DNA of 64,000 nucleotides, from assembly GCA_963995505.1 (NCBI GenBank), contig OZ023181.1:12086221-12150220 (forward strand), written 5' to 3'. This DNA is from Hypericum androsaemum (lineage: Eukaryota > Streptophyta > Magnoliopsida > Malpighiales > Hypericaceae). The notes beneath the pieces were generated by a model. The model ran no database searches, was not told where the DNA came from, and saw only the letters and a program-made list of their open reading frames with translations. The stretch's first letter is position 1, and the number at the start of each line of letters is the position of its first letter. Shown one piece after another: positions 31,404 through 42,904 of the stretch. The position numbers and the translations under genes were made by a program.

Positions 31404-31414
31404 GAAGGGGAGGA
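31402..31414 (+). promoter_or_regulatory. Element D polypurine tract
   Basis: AAGAAGGGGAGGA immediately before the 3' LTR, overlapping the pol stop codon. Confidence 0.88.
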
Positions 31415-31900
31415 TGATGTAGGACATCTTTATTTTCTCACGTTTGAATAAGTGCGTTTGTGCACATCATACCTGGTTGTGTTGACCTTGGTTTCTTTAC
31501 GTATGCATGGCTGGATGTAACGTGTGCATGCAGCCATTAGATGTGCGGAATAAATGCCTTTAAGGCCTTAGCTAGCATTTGTGACGCCTTTAAGGCGTTA
31601 GTTATCATTTGTGGCAGCTGGAAGGATTTGTAACTGCCACCGTCGTTTGAAAGGTCTTGCTTGGCCTATTTAAACTCGTTTTCCTGAATAAAGAAGACAG
31701 ATTTTAATCCCAAAACTTCCGTGAGTTTAGCTCCCTTTTATGCATGGATTTGCATATGTCGTGTTAGAGTCTTTGCCCTTTGCTGGCTGCCTAAACTTTT
31801 AGGCCAATCTTCAATCAAATTCGGAAGGATTTGGCTGAAGGTTTATCTTGTTGGTCCGAACTCAGTTCCAAGTTTGTCCGCTACGTTTCTAGCTACGTCA
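31415..31900 (+). repeat. Element D 3' LTR (486 bp)
   Basis: Appears identical to 26326-26811 in a line-by-line reading. It is followed by the GTCTA target duplicate. Confidence 0.95.
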
Positions 31901-33928
31901 GTCTATTTGATGTTCAATCCCACGAATAGGTGGCAAACCAGGTGGTAGCTCGTCGGGAAAGACATCCTTGTAGTCCTGCAAAAGAGACACAACCGTAGTA
32001 GGTACATGTGGTTCAAGCTCGTTAGTGTTTAAAAGCGCCTCTCTATACCGAAGTAAGATCATAGGCTTCTTTTCAAAGCATGCTTGCTTAATATCACTTG
32101 CTCCCACATAGTAACTCTTTTTCCAACTCTCGGTTTTTCTCTCATTGGCCGTTTTAATTTCTGTTTTTCCGGCTTCTTTTGTTTTCTCAATCTTTTCCTC
32201 TCCATTGGCCGTTTTTCTTATCTTTTTTTCGGCTTCTTCTCTCCTCTCAATCTTTTTCTTTTTGTCACGCTCTCTTTGCTCATCACTTTCTTTTTGCAAC
32301 TGTCGTTGATCTTCACAAACTTGTGATGGTGACAAGGGTGCCAAGGTGATTACTCTCTTCTTAAGTATAAATGAATATTTGTTGGTGTAGCCATCATGAT
32401 GCACTTTCCTATCAAACTGCCATGGCCTTCCTAACAATAGATGACCAGCTTGCATTGGTACAACATCACACAACACTTCATCCTCATAGTTGCCAATGCG
32501 GAATGTTACCAATACTTGCTTCATCACTCGTACTTCTCCACTATCATTCAGCCATTGTAGTTTGTAAGGCTTAGGGTGTTTTCCAGTGAGTAACCCTAAC
32601 TTCTCCACCATAGTAGTGCTTGCGACATTAGCACAACTTCCTCCATCTATGATGACACTACACACCTTGTCTTTGACATAGCACCTTGTGTGAAAAATAT
32701 TTTCTCTTTGAGCCACATCATTTTCTTCTTTTACTTGCACATTCAATGCTCTTCTAGACACAAGAGTAAGCCTCTCAGCAGCTTGGTACTCTTCCTCGGA
32801 TACGTCCTCCAAAGAAGGCATGCTTTCATGCTCCGAATCCTCTTCTTCAGTTTCAATCTCTCCACTTTCCTTGATCACCATTGCTTGCTTGTTAGGGCAT
32901 TGACTTGAGATGTACCCTCTTCCTTGACACTTAAAGCACTTGATGTCACGGTTCCTAGCTGGAGTGACTTCCACTTTCCTTTGAGAATTAGCTTGAGAAC
33001 TCTCGGATTTATGCTCTACTTTGGCTGCTTGTGGCTTGTCAAACTTCTTTTGGTAGTTTGGCTTCCAAGTAGAACTCGATGTAGCTCTTGTTCTCCCCTC
33101 TCCTCTCTTGAGTTGCTTCTCAATTTTCGTTGCCATATGCACCATGTCCTCCAACTCCACATAGTGTTGCAACTCAACTTTGTCTTGAATTTCAGGATTG
33201 AGTCCATTCAAGAATCTTGCCATTGTAACTTCTCTATCTTCATCTATATCAGCTCTTATCATGGCCATCTCCATCTGTTTGAAATACTCCTCCACGCTCA
33301 AATTTCCTTGCCTCATTCCTTGTAACTTCTTATACAGCCCTCTATAGTAATGACTTGGAACAAATCTCTTCCTCATCACCACTTTCATGTCTTCCCAAGT
33401 AGCTATAGGGCGTTCTCCATTTCTCCTCCTGCTTGTCACAAGTTGATCCCACCAAGTTATAGCATAATCAGTGAATTCGGTGATGGCAAGTTTTACCTTC
33501 TTTGCTTCGGAGCTATTGTGGCAATCAAACACGAACTCAATCTTCTTCTCCCACTCTAAGTACGCCTCCGGGTCAGAACGACCAGCGAAGGAGGGTATCT
33601 TCAGTTTGATACTCCCTATGTTGTCGTCTCTCGTTTGCCTCGCCTCCCTAGGTGGGCGGTTTGTTCTTGCTCTCCTAAGACTCGTTGTAGAGCCTACGCC
33701 TTCTTCAGATTCAGAATCAGCTTCGCTCGACTCTCCAATAGGTACTCCTCTCCTACGCCTTTGGAGTTCGCCTCGCGTTTGGGGGTTGTCACGAGAATTC
33801 TCCACGGCATCCACGCGTAGTTGCAAAGGCTCCATCTGAGCTTGCACCATCTGCTCGAGCTTCCCAGCCAAGGCATCCACTAATAACTTAAGGTCTATGC
33901 TTCCCATAGTTTGACCTTCATGCGACAT
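31901..33928 (-). pseudogene. Element A Gag-Pol, Gag-protease piece
   Basis: N-terminal piece of A's polyprotein from the ATG at 33928 ([14 protein letters not shown]). It carries the Gag core ([35 protein letters not shown]), a zinc knuckle with the substitution [14 protein letters not shown], and protease [10 protein letters not shown]. The Lys/Glu-rich linker follows, to RGIEHQID at the D target site. In the zinc knuckle the histidine ligand of CX2CX4HX4C is replaced by tyrosine's neighbourhood (GRGYISS for GRGHISS), so one metal ligand is lost. The frame is otherwise open. Confidence 0.92.
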
Positions 33929-34525
33929 GTTTGCTACAAGAAAAATTGGTTAGTAATATAAAAAAATTATGGCCTCACAAGCTCACTCCCTTACGTGTAT
34001 ACTCTCAATGTAAGGTGCACTCAAGTTCACTCGTGTTTGCACTCAAATATTTGGCTTTTCTCTCTAAGGTACTCGCACACTCTTGCCTTTTTCCTCTCGT
34101 GATACTTGTATGTTCTTACTAAAGCTAGAACAGCCTTTGCTTGAGCTTCACGCTTTAACAAACAGAATGTTAAAGTTCCTCTTTTGGCCTTTCTTTGCTT
34201 TTTAGTCTTGCTTGTCCCTTTTTCTTGATCAGCTGCTGCGCCTTCTTTAGTTCGCTAGCTTCCTTTTTGATTTTGCTTCCTCTTAAGCTTGCGGCTTCCA
34301 AATTAGTCGTGCGGGCCAACTTGGGCTAACTTCTTCCTGTTTTGTTTCCTCTCCTTTTTTTTTCCTTTTCTTTTTCTTTTCTTTTCTTTTCTTTTCTTTT
34401 CTTTTCTTTTCTTTTCTTTTCTATCGAATAGCGAAGAACCTCACGGATTAGCAAGCAACAAAACGAACCCAAAAAAAAAAAGAACAAGAATAACAAGGAT
34501 AATGAACTAAAGAGTAACAAGCTAA
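33929..34525 (-). other. Element A 5' leader
   Basis: About 600 bases without a gene. It has a TTTTC microsatellite (34346-34423 on +). The acceptor-like motif at 33934-33954 reads TTGTAG where the others have TTGCAG. Several small differences from B and C (for example around 34180-34330) mark A as a separate subfamily. Confidence 0.8.
34346..34423 (-). repeat. (GAAAA)n microsatellite in element A leader
   Basis: Uniform TTTTC repeats on +. Confidence 0.85.
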
Positions 34526-34537
34526 GCTTTGATACCA
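34526..34537 (-). promoter_or_regulatory. Element A primer-binding site, one mismatch
   Basis: The minus strand reads TGGTATCAAAGC: one base differs from the TGGTATCAGAGC in all other elements. Confidence 0.85.
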
Positions 34538-34539
34538 AA

Positions 34540-35311
34540 TGATATGAATCTCCGCGGAAAAGACTCACAACTCGGACCGTTTGTTACTTCAGAATAGAAC
34601 AGATCACAACTCACAAGAACTCACAAGAACTAAGGCGCGAAATTGAACCTTAACCCGCAGCAAGAGCTTCTGAACCTTGACCTAAGGTCGTATCACGCCA
34701 CGAGCGGGGATGGATGATCCGCTTGATAAGTGAAAGATAAATTCTAGCCAAGACGACTCACCAGCCTATGCAAGAACAAACGAGTATCTAAACTCACAAT
34801 TAGCCAATGCTAAGTAATTCTCCGAATTGTTATGTCTTTATTGAATGAGGATGCCTCTTTATATAGGCTCCATAAGTCTTTCAACTTCCTAAACGAAAAC
34901 TAACTCCAAATAAGGAGTTCAAGGCTGGCCAAAATTCTCCTTCCTAATTTAAAGGGATTTTGGCCGAAATATTCAACTAAGTAGGAAAACAATCTAAACA
35001 TAGATAACTAATAGACTATCTAGTAAATATCACGTCCTAAAACATAGTAGATGCAATTCCTAAAATTTAGGGACGCATGTCCAAGATAAGCTTGAAATTC
35101 ACGTGCGCATGCATTCAGGAGATTGCGTGCATCTCAAACTTCCCATTTAGTCCTCCACGCACTTGCTTGAGCCCAAACTTCTTGCATTAGTCCATTGAAG
35201 TCAGATTGCAACTTCCTAGCTCTTGCTCTTGTCATTGGCCCAATTGGAACTTGAACTTGCTGCGAGTCTACAAGCTTGATAGTAGGTGCGTCCTTAGGCT
35301 TGCTCACATCA
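34540..35311 (-). repeat. Element A 5' LTR (772 bp, with a 48-bp deletion)
   Basis: It runs from TGATATGAATC to CACATCA on +. Compared with A's other LTR it lacks 48 bp near 35149, inside the coding-tail copy. The hairpin lies at 34701-34725. It is followed by TSD TTTCC and the satellite. Confidence 0.94.
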
Positions 35312-36186
35312 TTTCCTTACCTTTTCTTTCCTTTTCTTGCCTTTTCATGCCTTTTCTTGCCTTTTCCATGCCTTTTGTTTCCTTTTCTTGCGTTTTCTTT
35401 CCTTTTCCTTGCCTTTTCTTGCCTTTTCTTTCCTTTTCTTGTCTTTGCTTGCCTTTTCTTGACTTATTTGTCCTTTTCTTGCCTTTTCTTGCCTTATCTT
35501 TCCTATTCTTGCATTTTCTTGCTTTTTCTATGCCTTTTCTTGCCTTTTCCTGCCTTTTCTTGCCTTATTTTGCCTTTTCCCTGCCTTTTCTTGCCTTATC
35601 TTTCTTTTTCTTTCCTTTTCATTCCTTTTCTTCCCTTATCTTGCCTTTTCTTACCTTTTCATGCCTTTTCTTGCCTTTTCCTTTCCTTTTCTTGCCTTTT
35701 CTTTCCTTTTCTTGCTATTCCTTCCTATTCCTTGCCTTTTCTGTCCATTTCCTTGCCTTTCCTGCCTGATATTACCGCTTCTTGCCTAATCTTGCCTTAT
35801 CTTTCTTTTTCTTTCCTGTTCTTGCCTTTTCTTGCCTTATCTTGGCTTTTCTTACCTTTTCTTTCCTTTTCTTGCCTTTTCCTTGCATTTTCTTGCCTTA
35901 TCTTACCTTTTCTTGCCTTTTCATGCCTTTTCTTTCCTTTTCTTGCCTTTTTCTTGTGTTTTCCTTGCCTTTTATCGCCTTATCTTGCCTTATCTAGCCT
36001 TATCTTTCCTTTTCTGTCATTTTCATCCCTTTTCTTGCCTTTTCATGCCTTTCCATGCCTTTTCAGGCCTTTCCTTGCCTTTTCTTGTCTTTTCATGCCT
36101 TTCCTTGCCTTTTCATTTCTTTTCTTTCCTTTTCTTGCCTTTTCTTGCCTTTTCCTTGCTTTTTCATGCCTTTTCCATGCCTTTTC
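35312..36186 (+). repeat. 10-bp satellite array, segment 2
   Basis: 875 bp of the same pyrimidine-rich unit in the same orientation as segment 1. It sits between elements A and E and includes the TTTCC and TTTTC target copies. No gene. Confidence 0.95.
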
Positions 36187-36908
36187 TGATGTAAAACTCG
36201 CTGGGAATTCCACACGAACGGACCGCTGCTACTTGATGGATGAGAAAGACTCCAACTCCAACTACGCAATGTACGAACCTTGGTGATGTCTCACCGCAAC
36301 CCGAACAATGGAAGTCAAGAACCCAAGTCCTTAAGTCGAATCACGCCACAAACAGAGGTGGATAATCTGTTTGATAAGTGAAATACGTTGCCCTAGCTAA
36401 GCGACGCACTAGCCTAACCAAGAACACACAATGAGTATCAAAACTCACAAACTAGCAATAGCTAAGTATATTCTGAATGAATAAAAGGTTGTCCACGTTT
36501 TTATTGCTAGGAGTCCCTTTATATAGGCCCCAAAAGTCTCAAACATTCCTAAACAAAAACTAACTCCAAATAAGGAGTTCAAAGCTGGCCAAAACTCACC
36601 TTCCTAAATGAAAGGGATTCTGGCCTAATTATTCACTAAGTAGGAAAAACAAACTAATAAGTTGAAATTCTGTTTGCATGCATCCAAAAGAATCTTGCGC
36701 ATGCTAGGCTTCTAAAATAGCACCAATAACGTGTATGGGCTGAACATGGCCTTCTAGGTCGTCCTTGGGCTTGCTTGATTCAACTTGAGTCCGAATGCCT
36801 TCAATAAATCCATTCAGTTCAGCTTGAAGCTTCTTGGCCCGTGCTCTTGTAATCGGCCCAATTGGAACACGCAATGCTCCATGCTCGTTGTTGGATGGTC
36901 TCACATCA
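36187..36908 (-). repeat. Element E 3' LTR (722 bp)
   Basis: On + it runs from TGATGTAAAACTCG to TCACATCA. Minus-strand TATATAAA lies at 36518-36525 and the hairpin at 36349-36373. 36704-36908 encodes the polyprotein tail. Confidence 0.95.
36349..36373 (-). other. Conserved LTR hairpin, element E copy
   Basis: CAAACAG, 11-nt loop, CTGTTTG: a perfect 7-bp stem although two base pairs differ from the C version. The mate is at 42345-42369. Confidence 0.75.
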
Positions 36909-39895
36909 TTCCCCCTCTCTTGAAAAGGATTTGCCCTCAAATCTTCACCTGCATCAAAAGGGCTTAAGTCAGCAACATTAAATGTAGCACTTACATTATA
37001 CTCACCAGGTAGATCAAGCTTGTAGGCATTGTCATTAATGCGCTCTAAAACTTGGAATGGACCATCTCCACGAGGTAGTAACTTGGAGCGACGTTGAACG
37101 GGAAAACACTCCTTTCGCATATGCAACCAAACCCATTCACCAGGCTCAAAGACAACTTTGTGCCGTCCTTTGTTGGCTTGCCGTGCATAGTGCTCCGTTC
37201 TCTTCTCAATATTCAGCCTTGCCTTTTCATGTAATTGCTTGACAAATTCTGCCTTCTTCTTGCCATCTAAATTAACATGCTCACTCAAAGGTAAAGGTGA
37301 CAAATCCAATGGAGTCAAAGGATTAAATCCATAAACAAGCTCAAATGGTGAGAATTGAGTAGCAGAATGAACTGATCGATTGTAAGCAAATTCAACATGT
37401 GGCAAACATTCCTCCCAATTCTTAATGTTATGCTTAATAAGTGCTCTTAAGAGTGTAGATAGAGTTCTATTCACAACTTCAGTTTGACCATCAGTTTGTG
37501 GATGACAAGTAGTAGAGAATAACAACTTAGTACCTAACTTGCACCACAAGGTCTTCCAAAAATAGCTCAAGAATTTAGCATCTCTATCAGAAATAATTGT
37601 CCTAGGCATGCCATGCAATCTAACAATTTCTCTAAAGAACAAATCAGCAACATTAGAAGCATCATCAGTTTTATGACATGGAATAAAATGTGCCATCTTA
37701 GAAAATCTATCCACTACAACAAAGATAGAATCTCGTCCACGCTTAGTCCTAGGAAGTCCTAACACAAAGTCCATAGAAATATCAATCCAAGGCTCACTAG
37801 GTATAGGTAGTGGCGTATACAAACCATGGGGTTTTACCTTTGACTTGGCTTGCTTGCAAGTGATGCAACGGCCACAAACTCTTTCAACATCCCTCTTCAT
37901 GTGTGGCCAAAAGAAATGATCTTGTAGCATTGCCAAGGTCTTTGCGATTCCAAAGTGCCCCATCAATCCTCCTCCATGTGCCTCCTGCATAAGCAATTCT
38001 CGCATAGAACAATTAGGCACACAAAGTTTGTTTTCACGAAATAGGTAACCTTCATTCCGAAAGAATTTATTACTCGCACCCTTCTCCGTAGCTCAGAATA
38101 GATCACCAAAATCAATATCTTCAGCATACAACTCTTTGATGTGTTCAAAACCAAGTAACTTAGCATCAAGAGTTGAGATCAAGGCATACCTCCGTGATAG
38201 TGCATCGGCAACCACATTTTCCTTACCTTGCTTGTAGCGAATGACATAAGGAAATGTCTCAATGAATTCTACCCAGCGTGCATGCCTCTTATTCAGCTTG
38301 TGTTGCCCTTTCAAGTGCTTCAACGATTCATGATCAGTGTGTATCACGAATTCCTTGGGCCACAAGTAGTGCTGCCATGTCTCCAATGTCCGAATTAAAG
38401 CATACAACTCTTTGTCATAGGTCGGATAGTTTAGAGGTGCTCCGCTTAATTTCTCGCTGAAATAGGCAATTGGCCGTCGATCTTGCATGAGTACAGCGCC
38501 AATTCCTACACCTGAAGCATCACACTCAACTTCAAACGTTTTAGAAAAATTAGGTAAAGCTAATAAAGGAGCATTCGTCAACTTCTCTTTGAGTAATTGA
38601 AATGCTTTCTCTTGCGCTTCTCCCCAGCTGAATCCAACGCTCTTCTTAATGACTTCGGTGAGTGGTGCGGCTATGGTGCTAAAATCTTTCACAAATCTTC
38701 GGTAGAAGCTTGCTAGTCCATGGAAGCTTCGAACATGTGCAATGTTTGTGGGGGTCGGCCAATCCCTAATTGCCTTTATCTTTTCTTCATCAACCTGTAT
38801 TCCTTCAGCACTAACAACAAAACCCAAGAATACAAGCTTATCTGTGCAAAAGGTGCACTTCTTCAAGTTAGCAAATAATTGATCCTCCCTAAGTGCAATC
38901 AAAACAGATTTCAAGTGCTCTACGTGCTCCTCAATGCTCTTGCTATAAATGAGTATATCATCAAAGTAAACAACTACAAATTTGCCAATGAATGGACGTA
39001 AAACATGATTCATAAGGCGCATGAATGTACTAGGTGCATTAGATAATCCAAAAGGCATGACCATCCATTCATACAAACCATACTTCGTTTTAAACGCTGT
39101 TTTCCATTCATCACCTTCTTTCATGCGAATCTGATGATAACCACTTTTCAAATCAATCTTTGAAAACATGCAAGAACCATACAACTCATCCAACATGTCA
39201 TCTAAACGAGGAATAGGGTGACGATATTTTACCGTAATGTTGTTGACACCGCGACAATCAACACACATTCTCCATGATCCATCTTTCTTTGGCACAAGTA
39301 AGACCGGAACAGCGCATGGACTCATGCTCTCTCTTACGTACCCTTTCTCCAAAAGTTCATTGACTTGCTTCTCAAGTTCTTTCGTCTCCTCCGGATTGCT
39401 TCTATAAGCTGGTCGGTTTGGAATTGATGCTCCCAGAACGAAGTCAATCTGATGTTCAATTCCCCTTATTGGTGGCAAACCTGGTGGTAGCTCATTGGGG
39501 AATACATCCTCAAAATCCTGTAAAAGAGATTTAACCATGCTTGGCAAATGTGGCTCAAGCTCGTTAGCAACCAAAAGTGTCTCCCTATACCGAAGTAAGA
39601 TCATAGACTGTTTTTCAAAACAAGCTTGCTTAATCTCACTTGCTCTCACATAGTAGTTTCTTTTCCATCCCTCGGATTTTCTCTCAATGGCCGACTTTAT
39701 TTCTGTTTTTCCGGCTTCTTTTGTTCTCTCAAGTATTTCCTCTCTTTTGGCCATTTTTTCTTTCTGTTTTTCGGCTTTTTCTCTCCTCTCAGTCTTTTTC
39801 TTTTGATCACTCCTTTTCTTTTCATCACATTCAATTTGCAACTTCCTTTGATCCTCACAGACTTGTGATGGTGCCAAGGGTGCTAAGGTGATCAA
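36704..39895 (-). pseudogene. Element E Pol region (linker-RT-RNase H-integrase-tail)
   Basis: Continuation of E's polyprotein after a frameshift. It reads [15 protein letters not shown], the Lys/Glu-rich linker, RT ([25 protein letters not shown]), RNase H ([13 protein letters not shown]), then GDLF and a TGA at 38093-38095 that replaces an arginine codon (a C-to-T change on the coding strand). The frame then reopens into integrase (HHCC finger, [30 protein letters not shown]), the GDGPFQV module and the [11 protein letters not shown] tail. It ends at TAG 36704-36706 inside the LTR. The TGA separates RNase H from integrase, the same region where B and A carry stops. Confidence 0.92.
36909..36921 (-). 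promoter_or_regulatory. Element E polypurine tract
   Basis: The minus strand reads AAGAGAGGGGGAA next to the LTR. Confidence 0.88.
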
Positions 39896-41580
39896 CCGCT
39901 TCTTGAGTATGAACGAGTACTTGTTGGTGTAGCCATTTTAGTTACTCTTCTATCAAACTGCCATGGCCTTCCCAACAGTAGGTGACCTGCTTGCATTGGT
40001 ACCACGTCACATAACACCTCATCTTCATAATTGCCAATGCGAAAGGCCACTAACACTTGCTTCATCACTCTCACTTCTCCACTATCATTCAGCCATTGTA
40101 GCTTGTATGGTTTAGGGTGTTTTTCAGTGCGCAACCCTAGCTTCTCAACCATAGTGGTACTTGCTACATTAGCACAACTCCCTCCATCAATGATGACACT
40201 ACACACTTTGTCTTTAACATAACACCTTGTGTGAAAGATGTTTTCTCTTTGGGCTGCATCATCTTCTTCTTTGGCTTGGGAGTTCAAGGCTCGCCTACTG
40301 ACTAGGGTAAGTCCCCCGGGTGCGTGATACTCCTCCTCGGACAGATCCTCCAATGAGGGTAGGCTTTCATGCTCCGACTCCTCTCCTTCAGTTTCAATCT
40401 CCCCATTTTCTCTAATCACCATGATCTGCTTGTTGGGGCATCGACTAGATATATGACCCCTTCCTTGACACTTAAAGCACTTAATGTCACGGTTTCTTGC
40501 GGGAGGGGCCTCCACCTTCTTCTGAGAGTTGGTGTTGGAACTCTCGGATTTTTGCCCTTCTTTGGTAGCCTGTGGTTTGTCAAACTTCCTTGGATAACTC
40601 GGCTTCCAATTAGAACCTGATGTAGCTCTTGTTCCTCCTCCTCTCTTTAGTTGCTTCTCAATCTTGGTGGCCATGTGCACCATGTCCTCCAACTCCACAT
40701 AGTGTTGCAACTCTACTTTGTCTTGGATCTCAGAATTGAGTCCATTCAGAAATCTTGCCATGGTAGCTTCTCTATCTTCCTCAACATCAGCTCTTATCAT
40801 GGCTAGCTCCATTTGCTTGTAAAATTCCTCCACACTCAAGCTCCCTTGCCTCATGCCTTGTAACTTCTTGTATAGCTCCCTATAGTAATGACTTGGAACA
40901 AACCTCTTCCGCATCACCACTTTCATTCCCTCCCAAGTAGCTATAGGGCGCTCTCCATTACGCCTCCTGCTTGTCACAAGTTGATCCCACCAAGTTATAG
41001 CATAATCAGTAAACTCAGTGATGGCAAGTTTTACCTTCTTTGCTTCGGAATGATTGTGGCAATCAAACACAAATTCAATTTTCTTCTCCCACTCCAAGTA
41101 AGCTTCCGGATCAGAACGACCAGCAAAGGTAGGTATTTTTAGTTTAATGCTTCCTATGTTGTCATCCTCTCTTCGCCTTGCCTCCCTAGGATGGCGTTCA
41201 ACTCTCGGCCTCCTATAGTTCCTTGTGGATCTTGCATCTTCGTCATGGTCAGATTCTTCTCCACATGCTTCTATAGGCGCTCTCCCTCTACGTGCATGAA
41301 TTTCGCCTCGTATGGGTTGTTCAACTCTCGGCCTCCTATAGTTCCTTGTGGATCTTGCATCTTCTTCATGGTCAGAATCTTCTCCACTTGACTCTTTTGG
41401 CGCTCTCCTTCTTGGTGCATGACTTGTGCTAGCTTGCTCCATTGCACTCATTTGTTCGCGTATAGGCTCAATTTCAGCTTGCATCATGCGTTGGAAATTC
41501 CTTGTTAGAGCCTCCGTGAGCAACTTAATGTCAACTTGGGCCAAGGTTCCCTCCTTTTCTCCCTCGCCTTCGTGAGACAT
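39892..41580 (-). pseudogene. Element E Gag-protease region with frameshift
   Basis: The start is the ATG at 41580 (MSHEGEGEKEGTLAQVD). Gag core [19 protein letters not shown] and WWDQL, zinc knuckle [14 protein letters not shown] and protease [10 protein letters not shown] are all present. A one-base deletion near 39935-39942, just after [12 protein letters not shown], throws the frame off, and the real frame resumes in the Pol entry. The N-terminal part contains a tandem duplication of 41 codons (SDHEEDARSTRNYRRPRVE block twice, 123 bp apart at 41198 and 41321). Other elements here have one copy of the equivalent acidic/Arg-rich stretch. Confidence 0.92.
41198..41400 (-). repeat. 123-bp in-frame tandem duplication in element E gag
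   Basis: The stretch beginning TCAACTCTCGGCCTCC on + occurs at 41198 and 41321, exactly 123 bp (41 codons) apart. The copies differ by a few bases. Confidence 0.88.
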
Positions 41581-42168
41581 GCTGCAAGAAAACTTGGTTA
41601 GTAAAAAAAATATGGCCTCACAAGTTCACTCCCTTACGTGTTTCTCTCAATGTAAGGTGCACTCAAGTTCCCTCGTGTTTGCGCTCAAATATTTGGCTTT
41701 TCTCTCTAATGTGCTCACACACTCTTGCCTTTTTCCACTCGTGATACTTGTATGTTCTTACTAAAGCTAGCACCGCCTTTGCTTGAACTACAAATTTCAC
41801 CAAACAAACAGAATGTTATCCGCTTGTTTTCTTGCGTTTAGAAGGCTCTACTTGGTCTCCCTCTTTGGTCTTGCACGTTTCTCCTTGCCCTAGGCGCTTC
41901 CTCTTTCTTGCGAATGCCTATTTAGTCTTGCAATTCCTGTTTGGTGCGTACTCTCTCTTTTCTTTCTCTCCTTTCTTTTCTTTTCCCTTTTCTTTCTTTT
42001 CTTTTCTTTTTTTTTTCTTTTCTTTTCTGATTGTATTCGCTCTCTTTCTTTTCTCTCTTGTCTCAACCGAATGAAACCAAACAAACTCTACTCAAGTTCG
42101 GCAACAAAACAAAGACGAATTGTAAGCTGAACTTAGTAAAACGAAATTAAAGGTAGTAGCAAGCCGTA
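41581..42168 (-). other. Element E 5' leader
   Basis: About 590 bases without a gene. It has an acceptor-like motif at 41582-41602, before the ATG at 41580, and a TTTTC/CTTTT-rich tract at about 41960-42030. Confidence 0.8.
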
Positions 42169-42180
42169 GCTCTGATACCA
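42169..42180 (-). promoter_or_regulatory. Element E primer-binding site
   Basis: The minus strand reads TGGTATCAGAGC, two bases from the LTR. Confidence 0.95.
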
Positions 42181-42182
42181 AA

Positions 42183-42904
42183 TGATGTAAAACTCGCTGG
42201 GAATTCCACACGAACGGACCGCTGCTACTTGATGGATGAGAAAGACTCCAACTCCAACTACGCAATGCACGAACCTTGGTGATGTCTCACCGCAACCCGA
42301 ACAATGGAAGTCAAGAACCCAAGTCCTTAAGTCGAATCACGCCACAAACAGAGGTGGATAATCTGTTTGATAAGTGAAATACGTTGCCCTAGCTAAGCGA
42401 CGCACTAGCCTAACCAAGAACACACAATGAGTATCAAAACTCACAAACTAGCAATAGCTAAGTATATTCTGAATGAATAAAAGGTTGTCCACGTTTTTAT
42501 TGCTAGGAGTCCCTTTATATAGGCCCCAAAAGTCTCAAACATTCCTAAACAAAAACTAACTCCAGATAAGGAGTTCAAAGCTGGCCAAAACTCACCTTCC
42601 TAAATGAAAGGGATTCTGGCCTAATTATTCACTAAGTAGGAAAAACAAACTAATAAGTTGAAATTCTGTTTGCATGCATCCAAAAGAATCTTGCGCATGC
42701 TAGGCTTCTAAAATAGCACCAATAACGTGTATGGGCTTAACATGGCCTTCTAGGTCGTCCTTGGGCTTGCTTGATTCAACTTGAGTCCGAATGCCTTCAA
42801 TAAATCCATTCAGTTCAGCTTGAAGCTTCTTGGCCCGTGCTCTTGTAATCGGCCCAATTGGAACACGCAATGCTCCATGCTCGTTGTTGGATGGTCTCAC
42901 ATCA
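42183..42904 (-). repeat. Element E 5' LTR (722 bp)
   Basis: Mate of 36187-36908, with about three substitutions. It includes an untranslated copy of the coding tail (42700-42904) and a hairpin at 42345-42369. Confidence 0.95.

Larger units (their letters stand above)
26326..31900 (+). mobile_element. Element D: short-LTR Ty3/Gypsy retrotransposon
   Basis: Complete 5575-bp plus-strand element with 486-bp LTRs that appear identical over their length. The target duplication is GTCTA (26321-26325, 31901-31905). It has an initiator-Met primer-binding site and a polypurine tract. It is inserted between A's protease and RT. Identical LTRs make it the most recent insertion visible. It belongs to a different family from A-C and is related to H. 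Its coding region ends before the 3' LTR, unlike the CRM-type elements. Confidence 0.96.
9349..35311 (-). mobile_element. Element A: CRM-like Ty3/Gypsy retrotransposon, host of three nested insertions
   Basis: The element lies on the minus strand, inserted in the satellite with target duplication TTTCC (9344-9348 and 35312-35316). Its ends are TG...CA. The 3' LTR is at the left and is split by B; the 5' LTR is at 34540-35311. Removing B, C, D and their target duplications leaves about 6.77 kb, the same size as B and C. The three coding pieces keep one frame across the insertion points. Two nonsense codons in the RNase H-integrase part make A itself defective. LTR differences are few (about six substitutions seen, plus a 48-bp deletion in the right LTR). 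Confidence 0.93.
36187..42904 (-). mobile_element. Element E: CRM-like retrotransposon, second subfamily
   Basis: Complete 6718-bp minus-strand element in the satellite. The target duplication is TTTTC (36182-36186, 42905-42909). The two 722-bp LTRs differ at only about three positions. The LTR sequence is clearly distinct from A-C, but the layout is the same, including the coding tail in the LTR. Gag-Pol carries one frameshift and one nonsense codon. Near-identical LTRs with a broken gene mean it was probably mobilised recently, possibly by proteins from an intact relative. Confidence 0.96.
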
